Assembly (NCBI RefSeq): GCF_009601025.1
Contig: NZ_WIVE01000002.1
Location: forward strand, 1 to 64,000
Direction of reading: 5' to 3'
Length of the DNA: 64,000 bases
Origin: Roseospira navarrensis
GTDB taxonomy: Bacteria > Pseudomonadota > Alphaproteobacteria > Rhodospirillales > Rhodospirillaceae
Both the position numbers and the translations under genes were made by a program. Positions 55,886 to 64,000 of this stretch are shown here, piece by piece. Under the pieces are notes generated by a model. That model saw only the letters and a list, made by a program, of their open reading frames with translations. It was not told where the DNA came from and made no database searches. The stretch's first letter is position 1. Every line of letters begins with the position of its first letter.

Positions 55886-56116
55886 ATGGCTCGACGTCCG
55901 TTCTTTCGGCGGCGCAAGACCTGCCCGTTCTCGGGCGCGAACTCGCCCAAGATCGACTACAAGGACATCCGGCTGCTGTCGCGGTACGTGTCCGAGCGGG
56001 GCAAGATCGTGCCGAGCCGCATCACCGCCGTGTCCGCCAAGAAGCAGCGCGAACTGGCGCGGGCGATCAAGCGGGCCCGGTTCCTCGGCCTGCTGCCCTA
56101 CGTGATCCGGCAGTGA
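55886..56116 (+). CDS. rpsR: Ribosomal protein bS18
   Basis: 76 residues: [64 protein letters not shown]. Binds 16S rRNA with bS6. It starts three bases after rpsF. Confidence 0.97.
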   Translation: MARRPFFRRRKTCPFSGANSPKIDYKDIRLLSRYVSERGKIVPSRITAVSAKKQRELARAIKRARFLGLLPYVIRQ

Positions 56117-56174
56117 CGGCGGGCATCCCCGGGCGCATGCCGTCCGGGGATGCGGTCTGAGGATCGTCGCGATC

Positions 56175-57146
56175 ATGCCTCCTTCCGTCCCGATCGCCCT
56201 GGCGGCCGGCATCGCCAGCGCCCTGCTCTATGCGAGCATGCTGGTGCTCGGCCCGCTGTTGGGCGCCGTGCCCTGGTTCGTCTCGTCGGTGCCGTTGATT
56301 CTGGCCGGTCTGACGCTTGGGCGCGGTGCGGGACTGCTGGCCTGTGCCGCGGGTGTGGTGGCGTTCGCCCTGATGAGTCTGTCGGTTGTGGCCGGCCTGC
56401 TCTATCTGGTGTCGGACACGCTGCCGGCGCTGGTCATCCTGTCGCTGGCCCTGCGGCCCGCGCCGGGTGTGCCCAGTCCGCAGCCGTCCCGGCCGGAGGA
56501 CTGGTACCCGCCCGGCGAGATTCTCGCCCGGCTGGCGCTGGTGCCGCCGGTGCTGATCGTGGGCGCGGCCCTGCTCGCCCCGGCGCACGAGGGTGGGCTG
56601 ACGGGCTTCCTGGGCACATCGATCGGGGGCGCGCTGCAGCAGGCCCTGTCCGCGAGTGGACAGGATGTGCTGGACCCCGAGACCCGGGACGCCGTGGTCC
56701 GCAACGCCGTGATGCTTCTGCCCGGGATGCTGGCCATGTCGTGGCTGGTGCGGGCGGTGGTCGCGGGGGCGCTGGCGCAGGCGATCGCGCGGCGAATGGG
56801 GCGGGCGTTGCGACCTTCGCCCGTCTACATCGCGATGCAGGTGCCGGCCTGGTCCGGCGTGCTGTTCGGGATCGTGGCAATCCTCGCCGTGCTGTTCGGG
56901 GGCGACCTCGGGTACGTGGCCTGGTCGGTGGCGATGGGACTGTCGCTGCCGTTCATGCTGCTGGGGTTCAAGCTGGTCCACGCCGTGGCCCGACGCACCC
57001 CGTATCCGGGGATGCTGCTGGGCGTGTTCTATGTCGTATTCCTGTCCGTCTCGGCCCTGGCCATCGTGGCCATGGTGCTCGCCGGACTGGTTGAGTTTCT
57101 GGCCAATTTGCGCCGGCGCGCGGCCGGCGGGGCATCGGAGGAGTGA
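56175..57146 (+). CDS. DUF2232 (YybS-like) membrane protein
   Basis: 323 residues with about eight membrane helices. Found between rpsR and rplI in many alphaproteobacteria, as here. The predicted fold is of the YybS/DUF2232 family, whose role is unknown; links to small-molecule transport have been suggested from fold. A periplasmic or cytoplasmic loop (about 95-125) carries [21 protein letters not shown]. Its stop codon TGA overlaps the ATGATG before rplI, which couples them. Confidence 0.85.
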   Translation: MPPSVPIALAAGIASALLYASMLVLGPLLGAVPWFVSSVPLILAGLTLGRGAGLLACAAGVVAFALMSLSVVAGLLYLVSDTLPALVILSLALRPAPGVPSPQPSRPEDWYPPGEILARLALVPPVLIVGAALLAPAHEGGLTGFLGTSIGGALQQALSASGQDVLDPETRDAVVRNAVMLLPGMLAMSWLVRAVVAGALAQAIARRMGRALRPSPVYIAMQVPAWSGVLFGIVAILAVLFGGDLGYVAWSVAMGLSLPFMLLGFKLVHAVARRTPYPGMLLGVFYVVFLSVSALAIVAMVLAGLVEFLANLRRRAAGGASEE

Positions 57147-57148
57147 TG

Positions 57149-57754
57149 ATGGACGTCATCCTGCTGGAACGAATCGAGAATCTGGGCTTCATGGGCGACA
57201 TCGTGAAGGTGCGCCCGGGCTATGCCCGCAATTTTCTGCTGCCGCAGCACAAGGCGCTGCGCAAGACCGACGCCAACCTGGCGTATTTCGAGGCCCAGAA
57301 GGTGGAGCTGGAAGCTCGCAACCTGAAGCGCAAGCAGGAAGCCGAAGAGGCTTCGAGCCGCATGGCCGGCGTCTCCCTCGTGCTGGTGCGTCAGGCGTCC
57401 GAGGGTGGCCAGCTTTACGGCTCGGTGACCGCGCGTGACATCGCGGACGCCCTGCGGGAGGAAGGCTACACCGTGGGCCGCTCCCAGGTGCAGCTAAACA
57501 ATCCCATCAAGCTGCTGGGCACCACCGAGGTGCGCATCTCGCTGCACTCCGAAGTGGCCGTGACCGTCCCGGTCACCGTCGCCCGCAGCCTGGAGGAGGC
57601 CGAGCGGGCCGCCGAGGCCGAAGCTGCGGCCAAGGCCGCCGGGGAGGCCGGCCTGCCGGAGGACGGCGAGCACGTGTACGAAGAGGCCGAAGCCGCCGCG
57701 TGGGATGAGCACGACGGCGGGGCCGAAGAGGACACCGACTCCGAACCGGCCTGA
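57149..57754 (+). CDS. rplI: Ribosomal protein bL9
   Basis: 201 residues. The N-terminal rRNA-binding domain [32 protein letters not shown] is followed by the long connecting helix and the C-terminal domain ([36 protein letters not shown]). The last 50 residues form an acidic Ala/Glu-rich tail beyond the usual end. The start is at 57149, giving MDVILL, with GGAGGA upstream; GTG 57143 and ATG 57146 would add short extras. Confidence 0.96.
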   Translation: MDVILLERIENLGFMGDIVKVRPGYARNFLLPQHKALRKTDANLAYFEAQKVELEARNLKRKQEAEEASSRMAGVSLVLVRQASEGGQLYGSVTARDIADALREEGYTVGRSQVQLNNPIKLLGTTEVRISLHSEVAVTVPVTVARSLEEAERAAEAEAAAKAAGEAGLPEDGEHVYEEAEAAAWDEHDGGAEEDTDSEPA

Positions 57755-57901
57755 CGCCCGGCCCGCCGCGACGCCGGCCCCGCGCCAAACGGCGTGGGGC
57801 CGACCGGCCGGCCCGCCCAACGCCCGGTCCCTCTCCTTCCTGGACAGGGCGGCCCGGATCGGGTTGTGTTGGAGCCCACGCGCGCCAGCTCGGGAGCGGG
57901 G

Positions 57902-58834
57902 ATGATGGAGTCACGCCACGTCGAGACCTTCCTGGAGATGATGGCGGTGGATCGGGGCGCCTCGCCCCATACCCTCGATGCCTATCGCCGGGACCTGGAG
58001 GGACTGGCCGCCTTCCTGGGCCCCACCCGCCCGCTGGAGCGGGCCTCCACCGACGATCTGCGCGCCTTCCTGCAGCATCAGGCGGCCCAGGGCATGGCCC
58101 CGCGCACCGCCGCCCGCCGCCGCTCCACCCTGCGACAGTTCTACGGGTTTCTTGCGGCCGAGCGCCGCCGGCCCGACAACCCCGCCGACATCCTGGATGC
58201 CCCCCGGGCGGATCACACCCTGCCCCGCCTGCTGGACGAGGCCGAGGTGGACCGTCTGCTGGCCGCCGCCCGCGCCTGGGACGGCCCGCACGGCCTGCGC
58301 GCGTCCGCGCTGATGGAGCTGGTCTACGCCGCCGGCCTGCGGGTCTCGGAGCTTGTTTCCCTGCCGCTTTCGGCCGTGGCCCGCGACCCCGATGTGCTGC
58401 TGATCCGGGGCAAGGGCGGCAAGGAACGGGTGGTGCCCATCGGTGAGCCCGCCCGCGCCGCCGTGCGCGACTACCTGCCGGTGCGCGAGACCTTCCTGGC
58501 CCCGGGCGGGCGCGCCCGCGCCCTGGGGCGGCGCGCCCTGTTCCCGTCGCGCGCCGCCGCCGGTCATCTGACCCGCGACGGCTTTTCCAAAATGCTGAGC
58601 GACCTGGCCGTCCGGGCCGGGCTGCCGCCGTCCCGCGTGTCGCCCCACGTGCTCCGCCATGCCTTCGCCACGCACCTGCTGGCGCACGGCGCGGACCTGC
58701 GCGGCGTGCAGGCCATGCTGGGGCATGCCGACATCAGCACGACGCAGATCTACACCCACGTGCTGGATGCGCGCCTGAAGGCTCTGGTGGGCGAGCACCA
58801 TCCGCTGGCGGGCCGCAAGGCGGTACCGCCATGA
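57902..58834 (+). CDS. xerD: Tyrosine site-specific recombinase XerD/XerC-like
   Basis: 310 residues. The N-terminal SAM-like domain (about 1-95; FLEMMAVDRGASPHTLDAYRRDL) is followed by the catalytic domain with YAAGLRVSELVSLPL (Arg), IRGKGGKERVVPIG (Lys), SPHVLRHAFATHLLAHGADL (His-x-x-Arg), MLGHADISTTQIYTH (His and nucleophile Tyr). It resolves chromosome dimers at dif with a partner Xer protein. It ends in an ATGA overlap with dacF. Assigned to XerD by general likeness; XerC cannot be fully excluded. Confidence 0.93.
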   Translation: MMESRHVETFLEMMAVDRGASPHTLDAYRRDLEGLAAFLGPTRPLERASTDDLRAFLQHQAAQGMAPRTAARRRSTLRQFYGFLAAERRRPDNPADILDAPRADHTLPRLLDEAEVDRLLAAARAWDGPHGLRASALMELVYAAGLRVSELVSLPLSAVARDPDVLLIRGKGGKERVVPIGEPARAAVRDYLPVRETFLAPGGRARALGRRALFPSRAAAGHLTRDGFSKMLSDLAVRAGLPPSRVSPHVLRHAFATHLLAHGADLRGVQAMLGHADISTTQIYTHVLDARLKALVGEHHPLAGRKAVPP

Positions 58835-60060
58835 CCATGACGGCCGGACTCACCCGCGCGCGCCTGCTGCCGGTGGCCGCGCTGGCTTTGATGCTGGCCC
58901 TGCTCAGCGTGGCCGCGCCCGCCCGCGCCTTCGAGGACCGGCACGCCCACGTGGTGCTCGACGCCGCGACCGGCGCCATCCTGTCGGCGCACAAGCCCAA
59001 TCATCCCCGGTATCCGGCGTCGCTCACCAAGATGATGACGGTGCTGATGCTGTTCCGCGCCCTGGATGCGGGCGCGCTCACACCGGACACGCCGATCCCC
59101 ATCTCCGGCACGGCCGCGGCCGCCAATCCGGTCAAGCTGGGGCTGGCGCCCGGGTCCTCGATCACGGTCGCCGACGCCATCCCGGCCCTGATCGCCCGGT
59201 CGGCCAATGACGTGGCGGTGGCCGTCGCCGAGGCCCTGGGCGGCACCGAAGCCGCGTTCGCCGAGGCGATGACCCGAGTCGCGCGCGAGGACCTGGGCAT
59301 GACCCAGACCACCTTCCGCAATGCTTCCGGCCTGCCGGACGACGCCCATGTGTCGTCGGCGCGCGACATGGCGCGGCTGGCCCAGGTGCTGTGGCGCAAC
59401 CACGCCGACCGCTTCGGGGTCTTCGCGACGCGGACCTTTCAGTACAACGGCGGCGCGCTGCCCACCTACAACCCCCTTTTGGCCCGCTACGACGGCGCCG
59501 ACGGCCTGAAGACGGGCTTCACCTGCGCGGCCGGCTACAATCTGGCCGGCACGGCCCTGCGCGACGGCCGCCGGGTGATCGCGGTGGTCATGGGGGCCGG
59601 CACCAGCGCCGAGCGCAACAGCACCATCACCGCGCTGATGGATGAGGGGTTCACGCGTCTGGCGGAGGCCACATCCGGGGAGGGTGGTCCGGCGCTCACC
59701 CTGGCGGATCTGACCGTCCCCCGCCCGCTGCGCGGCCTGACCGCCCCGGACGTGGAAGGCTGCGGCGGCACCTATGCCGGCGGCTGGGGCATCGCCCTGG
59801 GCACCACGGGGAGCCTGAACAAGGCGCGCTGGATGGCCCGCACGGCGCAGGACCAGTACGGCGGCAAGGCCATCACGGTGCCCGTGGGCTCCGGCGGCCT
59901 GCTCAAGCACACCGCCTATGTGGTCTCGTTGTCGCCCGGACAGGCGCGCTCCATCTGCGCCCGGCGGCAGCAGGCCGGCCAGTACTGCGTCGTCCGCAGC
60001 CCGCGCATGATGTGGGCCGCGCAGCAGGCCGCGCAGCGCCTGCGCCGGGCCATGGACTAG
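58831..60060 (+). CDS. dacF: D-alanyl-D-alanine carboxypeptidase (DacF type) with SPOR-like domain
   Basis: 409 residues. A signal peptide ([22 protein letters not shown]) is followed by penicillin-binding S11 motifs SLTKMM (SxxK), [14 protein letters not shown] (SxN) and DGLKTGFT (KTG). The C-terminus (about 320-395: [38 protein letters not shown]) looks like a SPOR domain that would bind denuded glycan at the septum. It trims the terminal D-Ala of pentapeptides. Overlaps xerD by four bases, and its stop shares CTAG with the opposite stop of tadA. Confidence 0.92.
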   Translation: MTMTAGLTRARLLPVAALALMLALLSVAAPARAFEDRHAHVVLDAATGAILSAHKPNHPRYPASLTKMMTVLMLFRALDAGALTPDTPIPISGTAAAANPVKLGLAPGSSITVADAIPALIARSANDVAVAVAEALGGTEAAFAEAMTRVAREDLGMTQTTFRNASGLPDDAHVSSARDMARLAQVLWRNHADRFGVFATRTFQYNGGALPTYNPLLARYDGADGLKTGFTCAAGYNLAGTALRDGRRVIAVVMGAGTSAERNSTITALMDEGFTRLAEATSGEGGPALTLADLTVPRPLRGLTAPDVEGCGGTYAGGWGIALGTTGSLNKARWMARTAQDQYGGKAITVPVGSGGLLKHTAYVVSLSPGQARSICARRQQAGQYCVVRSPRMMWAAQQAAQRLRRAMD

Positions 60061-60533
60061 GGCCGCCGCTCTCTCAAGTCCTGGAAAAAGGTGCGCAGCA
60101 GAGCACCCGCCTCGGTCTCGCGCAGGCCGCCGACGACCTCGGGCCGGTGGTGGCAGGTGGGCTGCTCGAACACGCGGGCGCCGTGCTCCACGCCGCCACC
60201 CTTGGGGTCATAGGCCCCGAAGACCAGCCGCGCCACACGCGCCAGCGCGATGGCCTGGGCGCACATGGCGCAGGGCTCCAGGGTCACCACCAGCGTGCAG
60301 CCGACCAGGCGCGGGCTGCCCATCCGGGCGGCCCCGGCGCGCAACACCAGCATCTCGGCATGGGCGGTGGGGTCGGTGTCGGCCTCGACACGGTTGCCCG
60401 CCCGGGCCAACAGGTGCCCCGCCGCATCCAGCAGCACCGCCCCCACGGGCACATCCCCCGCCCGCCCCGCATCGGCCGCCACGTGCAGAGCCTCAACCAT
60501 CGCCTGGGATACGGTCAGGGATGGATCGCTCAT
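60057..60533 (-). CDS. tadA: tRNA-specific adenosine deaminase TadA
   Basis: 158 residues. Zinc and catalytic motif [10 protein letters not shown] and the second zinc motif [11 protein letters not shown]. It converts wobble A34 to inosine in tRNA-Arg(ACG), and is essential in most bacteria. N- and C-termini fit the family. It converges with dacF, the two stop codons sharing the palindrome CTAG. Confidence 0.95.
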   Translation of the reverse strand: MSDPSLTVSQAMVEALHVAADAGRAGDVPVGAVLLDAAGHLLARAGNRVEADTDPTAHAEMLVLRAGAARMGSPRLVGCTLVVTLEPCAMCAQAIALARVARLVFGAYDPKGGGVEHGARVFEQPTCHHRPEVVGGLRETEAGALLRTFFQDLRERRP

Positions 60534-60540
60534 CTATCGA

Positions 60541-60626
60541 CCTGCTCGATCATTTTGCTCGGAATGATTTGTTTGCATCGCAAAACTGGAGGGGTATTCT
60601 CAGGGCATCCCAATCACCGCACCACA
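60541..60626. promoter_or_regulatory. Dyads in the promoter region of the peroxiredoxin gene
   Basis: AT-rich for this genome. ATCATT and AATGAT form a dyad with an 8-base spacer at about 60548-60567, and TTTTGC and GCAAAA form a wider one over about 60552-60585. One or both might be operator half-sites for an oxidative-stress or iron regulator; no consensus motif is recognised. Confidence 0.3.
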
Positions 60627-60638
60627 GAGAGGTTTTTC

Positions 60639-61169
60639 ATGCGTGTCCCCCAGACCACCTTCAAGACCCGCGTCCGCAACGAAGCCCTGGGCGGGCCCAA
60701 TCCCTTCGAGTGGAAGGACCTGACCTCGGCCGAGCTGTTCGGCGGCCGCAAAGTGGTGGTGTTCGCGCTGCCCGGTGCGTTCACGCCGACCTGCTCCACC
60801 AGCCACCTGCCCCGCTACGAAGAGCTGTACGAGGAGTTCCGCGCCCAGGGTGTGGATGCGATCGTGTGCCTGTCGGTCAACGATGCCTTCGTGATGTACC
60901 AGTGGGGCCGCAGCCAGGGCGCCGAGAACGTGTTCCTGCTGCCCGACGGCAACGGCGAATTCACCCGCAAGATGGGCATGCTCGTGGACAAGTCCAATCT
61001 GGGCTTCGGCATGCGCTCCTGGCGCTATTCCATGGTCGTGGAGGACGGCGAGATCAAGAAGATGTTCGTCGAGCCGGGCCACGACGACAACTGCCCGGTG
61101 GACCCGTTCGAGGTCTCCGACGCCGACACCATGCTGTCCTGGCTGAAGGGTCAGCGCGCGGCGGCCTGA
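60639..61169 (+). CDS. Peroxiredoxin (Prx5-like)
   Basis: 176-residue thiol peroxidase. The peroxidatic cysteine is in [15 protein letters not shown], the typical Prx5 form; the conserved Arg is in the MRSWRYSM region. It removes hydrogen or alkyl peroxides with electrons from glutathione/glutaredoxin or thioredoxin. A second cysteine in DDNCPVDPF is seen as in glutaredoxin-linked members. AGAGAGG precedes the ATG. Confidence 0.92.
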   Translation: MRVPQTTFKTRVRNEALGGPNPFEWKDLTSAELFGGRKVVVFALPGAFTPTCSTSHLPRYEELYEEFRAQGVDAIVCLSVNDAFVMYQWGRSQGAENVFLLPDGNGEFTRKMGMLVDKSNLGFGMRSWRYSMVVEDGEIKKMFVEPGHDDNCPVDPFEVSDADTMLSWLKGQRAAA

Positions 61170-61182
61170 TGGCCGTCCTGCG

Positions 61183-61218
61183 GAGCCCGGGACGGGGGCG
61201 CGCCCCCGTCCCGGGCTC
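61183..61218. terminator. 36-bp perfect palindrome between convergent genes
   Basis: GAGCCCGGGACGGGGG at 61183-61198, CGCG, then its exact inverse to 61218. It lies between the peroxiredoxin stop (61169) and the patZ-like stop (61235, other strand). A bidirectional terminator without T-run is the simplest reading. Confidence 0.65.
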
Positions 61219-61234
61219 GGCCCGCGCCGGATCG

Positions 61235-63943
61235 TCAGGCGGGCGCCTTGTCGCCCGTGTGCTGAAGATCCAGTTCCAGTTCCACCACATCCTCCTCGAC
61301 CATGCGGGCCCGCTTGAACCCCAGGTTCTCGCAGAAGTGCAGCATTCGGGTGTTGTCCTTCAGGACCTGCCCGATCATCGTCGTCGTGCCACGGTCGCGC
61401 GCGTACCGGATCATCTTTTCGAGCAAAGCCAGCCCCAGGCCCGACCCCTTCAGATCCGAGCGCACCACGATGGAGAATTCCGTTCGCTGGTTGTCGGCGT
61501 CCGTCACCGTCCGCACCACGCCCAGGGTCTCCTCCTCGCCGTCCTTGTCCAGGTCGGCGCGCGCGATGAACGCCATCTCGCGGGCGTAGTCGATCTGCGT
61601 CAGCCGGGCCATCTGGTCGTGCGGCAACTCCTTGACCAGACCGAAGAACCGGAAGCGGATGTCCTCCGGCGTGAGGCGCGAGACGAACTCGTAGTGCTTG
61701 GGCTCGTCCTCCGGCCGGATCGGGCGCAGCAGCACCGACCGCCCATCGGTCATGGTGAACCACTCCTCCAGAGTCTTCGGATAGGGGCGGATCGCCATGC
61801 GCTGTGCGCTCGCCTGCGGCGACGGGTCCAGCTTGATTCGGGCATCGACGGCCAGCACGCCCTGGCTGTCCGCGAACAGCGGGTTGATGTCCAGCTCGAC
61901 GATCTCGGGGACATCGATGACCAGTTGCGAGACCTTGATGAGGGTCAGGCAGATGGATTCCAGATCGGCCGCCGGCCGGTCGCGGTACCCCTGAAGCCGC
62001 TTGTAGATGCGCGTATTTTCAATGAGATTGCGGGCGAGGTTCATGTTGAGGGGCGGCAACGTCACCGCCCGGTCGGCGATCACCTCGACGGCCGTGCCGC
62101 CCTCACCGAACAGAATCACCAGCCCGAACACCGCATCGGTGGCCACGCCGATGATGAGCTCGTGCGCCCCCGGGCGCCGCATCATTTTCTGCACGGTGAA
62201 GCCGTCGATGCGGGCGTCAGGATAGACTTGGCCGACCCGGTCCAGGATGTTCTGGGCGGCCTGCCGCGTCTCCTCGGGTGTGTTCAGGTTCAGCACGACG
62301 CCACCCACATCCGACTTGTGGGTGATGTCCGGCGACAGGATCTTGACGGCCACGGAACACCCCATGCGGTCGGCGATTTCCGCGGCCTCGTCCGGCCCGC
62401 GCGCGATGTGGGTTTCCACGGTCGGAATGCCGTAGGCCGAGAACACCGCCTTGGCGTCCGGCTCGTTCATGATCATCGAGCCCCTGGACATCGACGCTTC
62501 GATGATGAGCCGCGCCGTCGTGGCCGCCGGCGTGAACTCCACCGGCAGCGACGGCGGTGTCTCCATCAGCATCTTGCGGTTGCGGGCGAAGGTCACCGTG
62601 TGCATGAAGGCCCGGACGGCCTGGTCGGGCGTTTCGTAGCTGGGGATGTGCGCATGGGCGAACATGCGCCGGGCATTGGCCACGGCGCCCTCGCCGACGA
62701 AACAGGTGGTGACGTGGGCCTTCTTGTTCTTGTTGTAGAGGTCGATGACCTTGCCGGCGATCTCGTCCGGGCTGCTGATGGCCGTCGGCGCGTGCATGAC
62801 CAGCACCGAGTCCACCTCCGGCGCCTGGAACAGGATCTCCATGGAGTCCGTATAGCGCTTGCCCGGGGCATCGCCGATGATGTCGATGGGATTGGCCTTG
62901 GACCAGGTCGGCGGCAGCACCTTGTTCAGCTTCTCCACCGTGTCGTCCGACAGGGTGGCGAGGGAGCCGCCCATGTCGATCAGGTCATCCACGGCCATGA
63001 CGCCGATGCCGCCGCCGTTGGTCATGATCGCCAGCCGCTCCCCGACCAGGCGGCGCTGGTGGGCGACCGTTTCCACGGCCTCGAACAGCTCTTCCAGATT
63101 GTACACGCGCAGCACGCCGGCGCGGCGGAAGGCGGCGTCGTAGATGTGGTCCGCGCCCGCCAACGCCCCGGTGTGGGAGGCCGCCGCCTTGGCGCCCTCG
63201 GCCACGCGGCCGGCCTTGATGGCCAGCACCGGCTTGTTGCGCGAGGCGGCGCGGGCCGCGGACAGGAACTTGCGGGCGTCGCGCACGGCCTCGATGTACA
63301 GCAGGATGGCGCGCACATCGGGATGGGTGCCCAGATAGTCGATAGTGTCGCCGAAATCCACGTCCAGGTTGTCGCCCAGCGAGATGAAGTGCGAGAACCC
63401 GATGCCGCGCGGCGAGGCCCAGTCCATGACGGCGGTGCACAGGGCGCCGGACTGGCTGACAAACGCCACCTTGCCCGGCCGGGCCGGCTCGTGCAGGAAG
63501 CTCGCGTTCAGATTGACGCCGGGAACCAGCAGCCCGACGCAGTTCGGCCCCAGCAGGCGCATGCTGTAGCGTCGGGCGATCTCGACCATACGGGCCTGGG
63601 CCGTCACCCCCTGTTCGTCCACCACCTGGCCCAGGCCGGCGGTAATCACGATCGCGGCCTTCACGCCCTTGCGGCCCAGGCTGTCGATGACGCCGGGCAC
63701 GGCCGCCGGCGGCACGACCACCACGGCCATGTCGGGCACGATCGGAAGATCTTCCACAGTCGGATAGGCCAGCACCCCCGTGACGGCCTGACTTTTCGGA
63801 TGGACCGGCATGATCGGTCCTTCGAACCCGCCCTGAAGCAGGTTGCGCATGATCAGATTGCCCACGGTGTGCGGCCGGTTGGACGCGCCGATCACCGTGA
63901 CCGACGTCGGTGCGAACAGCTTGTCCAGATTATGCGTGCTCAT
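61235..63943 (-). CDS. PatZ-type ADP-forming acyl-CoA synthetase/GNAT acetyltransferase fusion
   Basis: 902 residues. The order is: CoA-binding domain (about 1-135; VIGASNRPHTVGNLIMRNLL), succinyl-CoA ligase-like domain (about 140-300; FVSQSGALCTAVMDW), a flavodoxin-like domain, an ATP-grasp domain (about 480-700; GCSVAVKILSPDITHKSDVGGV) and a C-terminal GNAT domain (about 725-890; SDLKGSGLGLALLEKMIRYA for acetyl-CoA binding). The layout equals PatZ/YfiQ-type lysine acetyltransferases, which inactivate Acs and PrpE by acetylating the catalytic lysine. The His in the ligase part needed for acyl phosphate chemistry was not checked. It may target PrpE in this same window. Confidence 0.92.
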   Translation of the reverse strand: MSTHNLDKLFAPTSVTVIGASNRPHTVGNLIMRNLLQGGFEGPIMPVHPKSQAVTGVLAYPTVEDLPIVPDMAVVVVPPAAVPGVIDSLGRKGVKAAIVITAGLGQVVDEQGVTAQARMVEIARRYSMRLLGPNCVGLLVPGVNLNASFLHEPARPGKVAFVSQSGALCTAVMDWASPRGIGFSHFISLGDNLDVDFGDTIDYLGTHPDVRAILLYIEAVRDARKFLSAARAASRNKPVLAIKAGRVAEGAKAAASHTGALAGADHIYDAAFRRAGVLRVYNLEELFEAVETVAHQRRLVGERLAIMTNGGGIGVMAVDDLIDMGGSLATLSDDTVEKLNKVLPPTWSKANPIDIIGDAPGKRYTDSMEILFQAPEVDSVLVMHAPTAISSPDEIAGKVIDLYNKNKKAHVTTCFVGEGAVANARRMFAHAHIPSYETPDQAVRAFMHTVTFARNRKMLMETPPSLPVEFTPAATTARLIIEASMSRGSMIMNEPDAKAVFSAYGIPTVETHIARGPDEAAEIADRMGCSVAVKILSPDITHKSDVGGVVLNLNTPEETRQAAQNILDRVGQVYPDARIDGFTVQKMMRRPGAHELIIGVATDAVFGLVILFGEGGTAVEVIADRAVTLPPLNMNLARNLIENTRIYKRLQGYRDRPAADLESICLTLIKVSQLVIDVPEIVELDINPLFADSQGVLAVDARIKLDPSPQASAQRMAIRPYPKTLEEWFTMTDGRSVLLRPIRPEDEPKHYEFVSRLTPEDIRFRFFGLVKELPHDQMARLTQIDYAREMAFIARADLDKDGEEETLGVVRTVTDADNQRTEFSIVVRSDLKGSGLGLALLEKMIRYARDRGTTTMIGQVLKDNTRMLHFCENLGFKRARMVEEDVVELELDLQHTGDKAPA

Positions 63944-64000
63944 GGAGCCCCCCTGCCAGTCGCGATCCGGCCGAACGGCGGCCGAAACGGGTTCGAGCCT

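Noticed and set aside
57902-58834. Integrase of a genomic island
   Set aside because: The gene has chromosomal XerD length and layout, overlaps dacF, and sits next to core genes with no tRNA attachment site or phage genes nearby.

Overview
The window is a high-GC, densely packed bacterial chromosome segment, most likely from an alphaproteobacterium of the Rhodospirillales type. Supporting signs are a proton-translocating transhydrogenase split into three genes (pntAA, pntAB, pntB, as in Rhodospirillum rubrum), the gph/glmU/glmS neighbourhood, the fabD-fabG-acpP-fabF-mltG cluster facing rpsF-rpsR-DUF2232-rplI, and a B12-dependent methylmalonyl-CoA mutase with two separate subunits. The genus cannot be fixed from the sequence alone. 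No rRNA, CRISPR array, prophage or complete insertion sequence is visible.

Layout. 1-3.9 kb: a small orphan HicB-like protein, then a phospholipase D/VTT membrane fusion paired with an endonuclease/exonuclease/phosphatase-family protein. 3.9-7.2 kb: frdABCD, a four-subunit fumarate reductase closely matching the enterobacterial type. 7.2-12.4 kb: a hairpin-rich gap, treY, a PAS histidine kinase, and tRNA-Val(CAC). 12.4-18 kb: gph (reverse), glmU-glmS, a 217-bp MITE-like element, and a second PAS kinase. 18-27.6 kb: an SRAP (HMCES/YedK) protein, an SDR, a 54-residue membrane protein, an RsmB-like methyltransferase, htpX, the murein genes mepA and an LdtD-like transpeptidase, and prpE with a terminator. 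27.9-34.7 kb: a PAS-GGDEF-EAL protein, thrC, an SGNH hydrolase, a second MITE copy, trxA, and a secreted protein with a VPLPA-type sorting tail. 34.7-44.4 kb: pntAA-pntAB-pntB, several poorly characterised envelope proteins, xthA, a secreted HExxH protein, a methyltransferase-like protein and a second HicB with an early stop. 44.9-49.8 kb: methylmalonyl-CoA mutase and a DksA/TraR-type protein. 50-64 kb: fatty-acid synthesis genes, the ribosomal protein operon, xerD, dacF, tadA, a peroxiredoxin, and a PatZ-type acyl-CoA synthetase/acetyltransferase.

How the genes fit together. Most are housekeeping: cell wall (glmU, glmS, mepA, ldt, mltG, dacF), fatty acids, translation and redox (trxA, pnt, peroxiredoxin). 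PrpE and methylmalonyl-CoA mutase suggest propionate assimilation to succinyl-CoA, and the PatZ-like protein could control PrpE by lysine acetylation. FrdABCD suggests anaerobic fumarate respiration or fermentative redox balancing.

The most distinctive feature is a pair of 217-bp non-coding elements about 16 kb apart. They are colinear, about 92% identical, have inverted ends, and are each flanked by a different 11-bp direct repeat. This is the signature of a non-autonomous transposon. Shorter hairpin repeats related to its core lie at 20.1, 38.0 and possibly 44.7 kb. I found no clearly novel multi-gene system; the remaining oddities are listed as separate findings.
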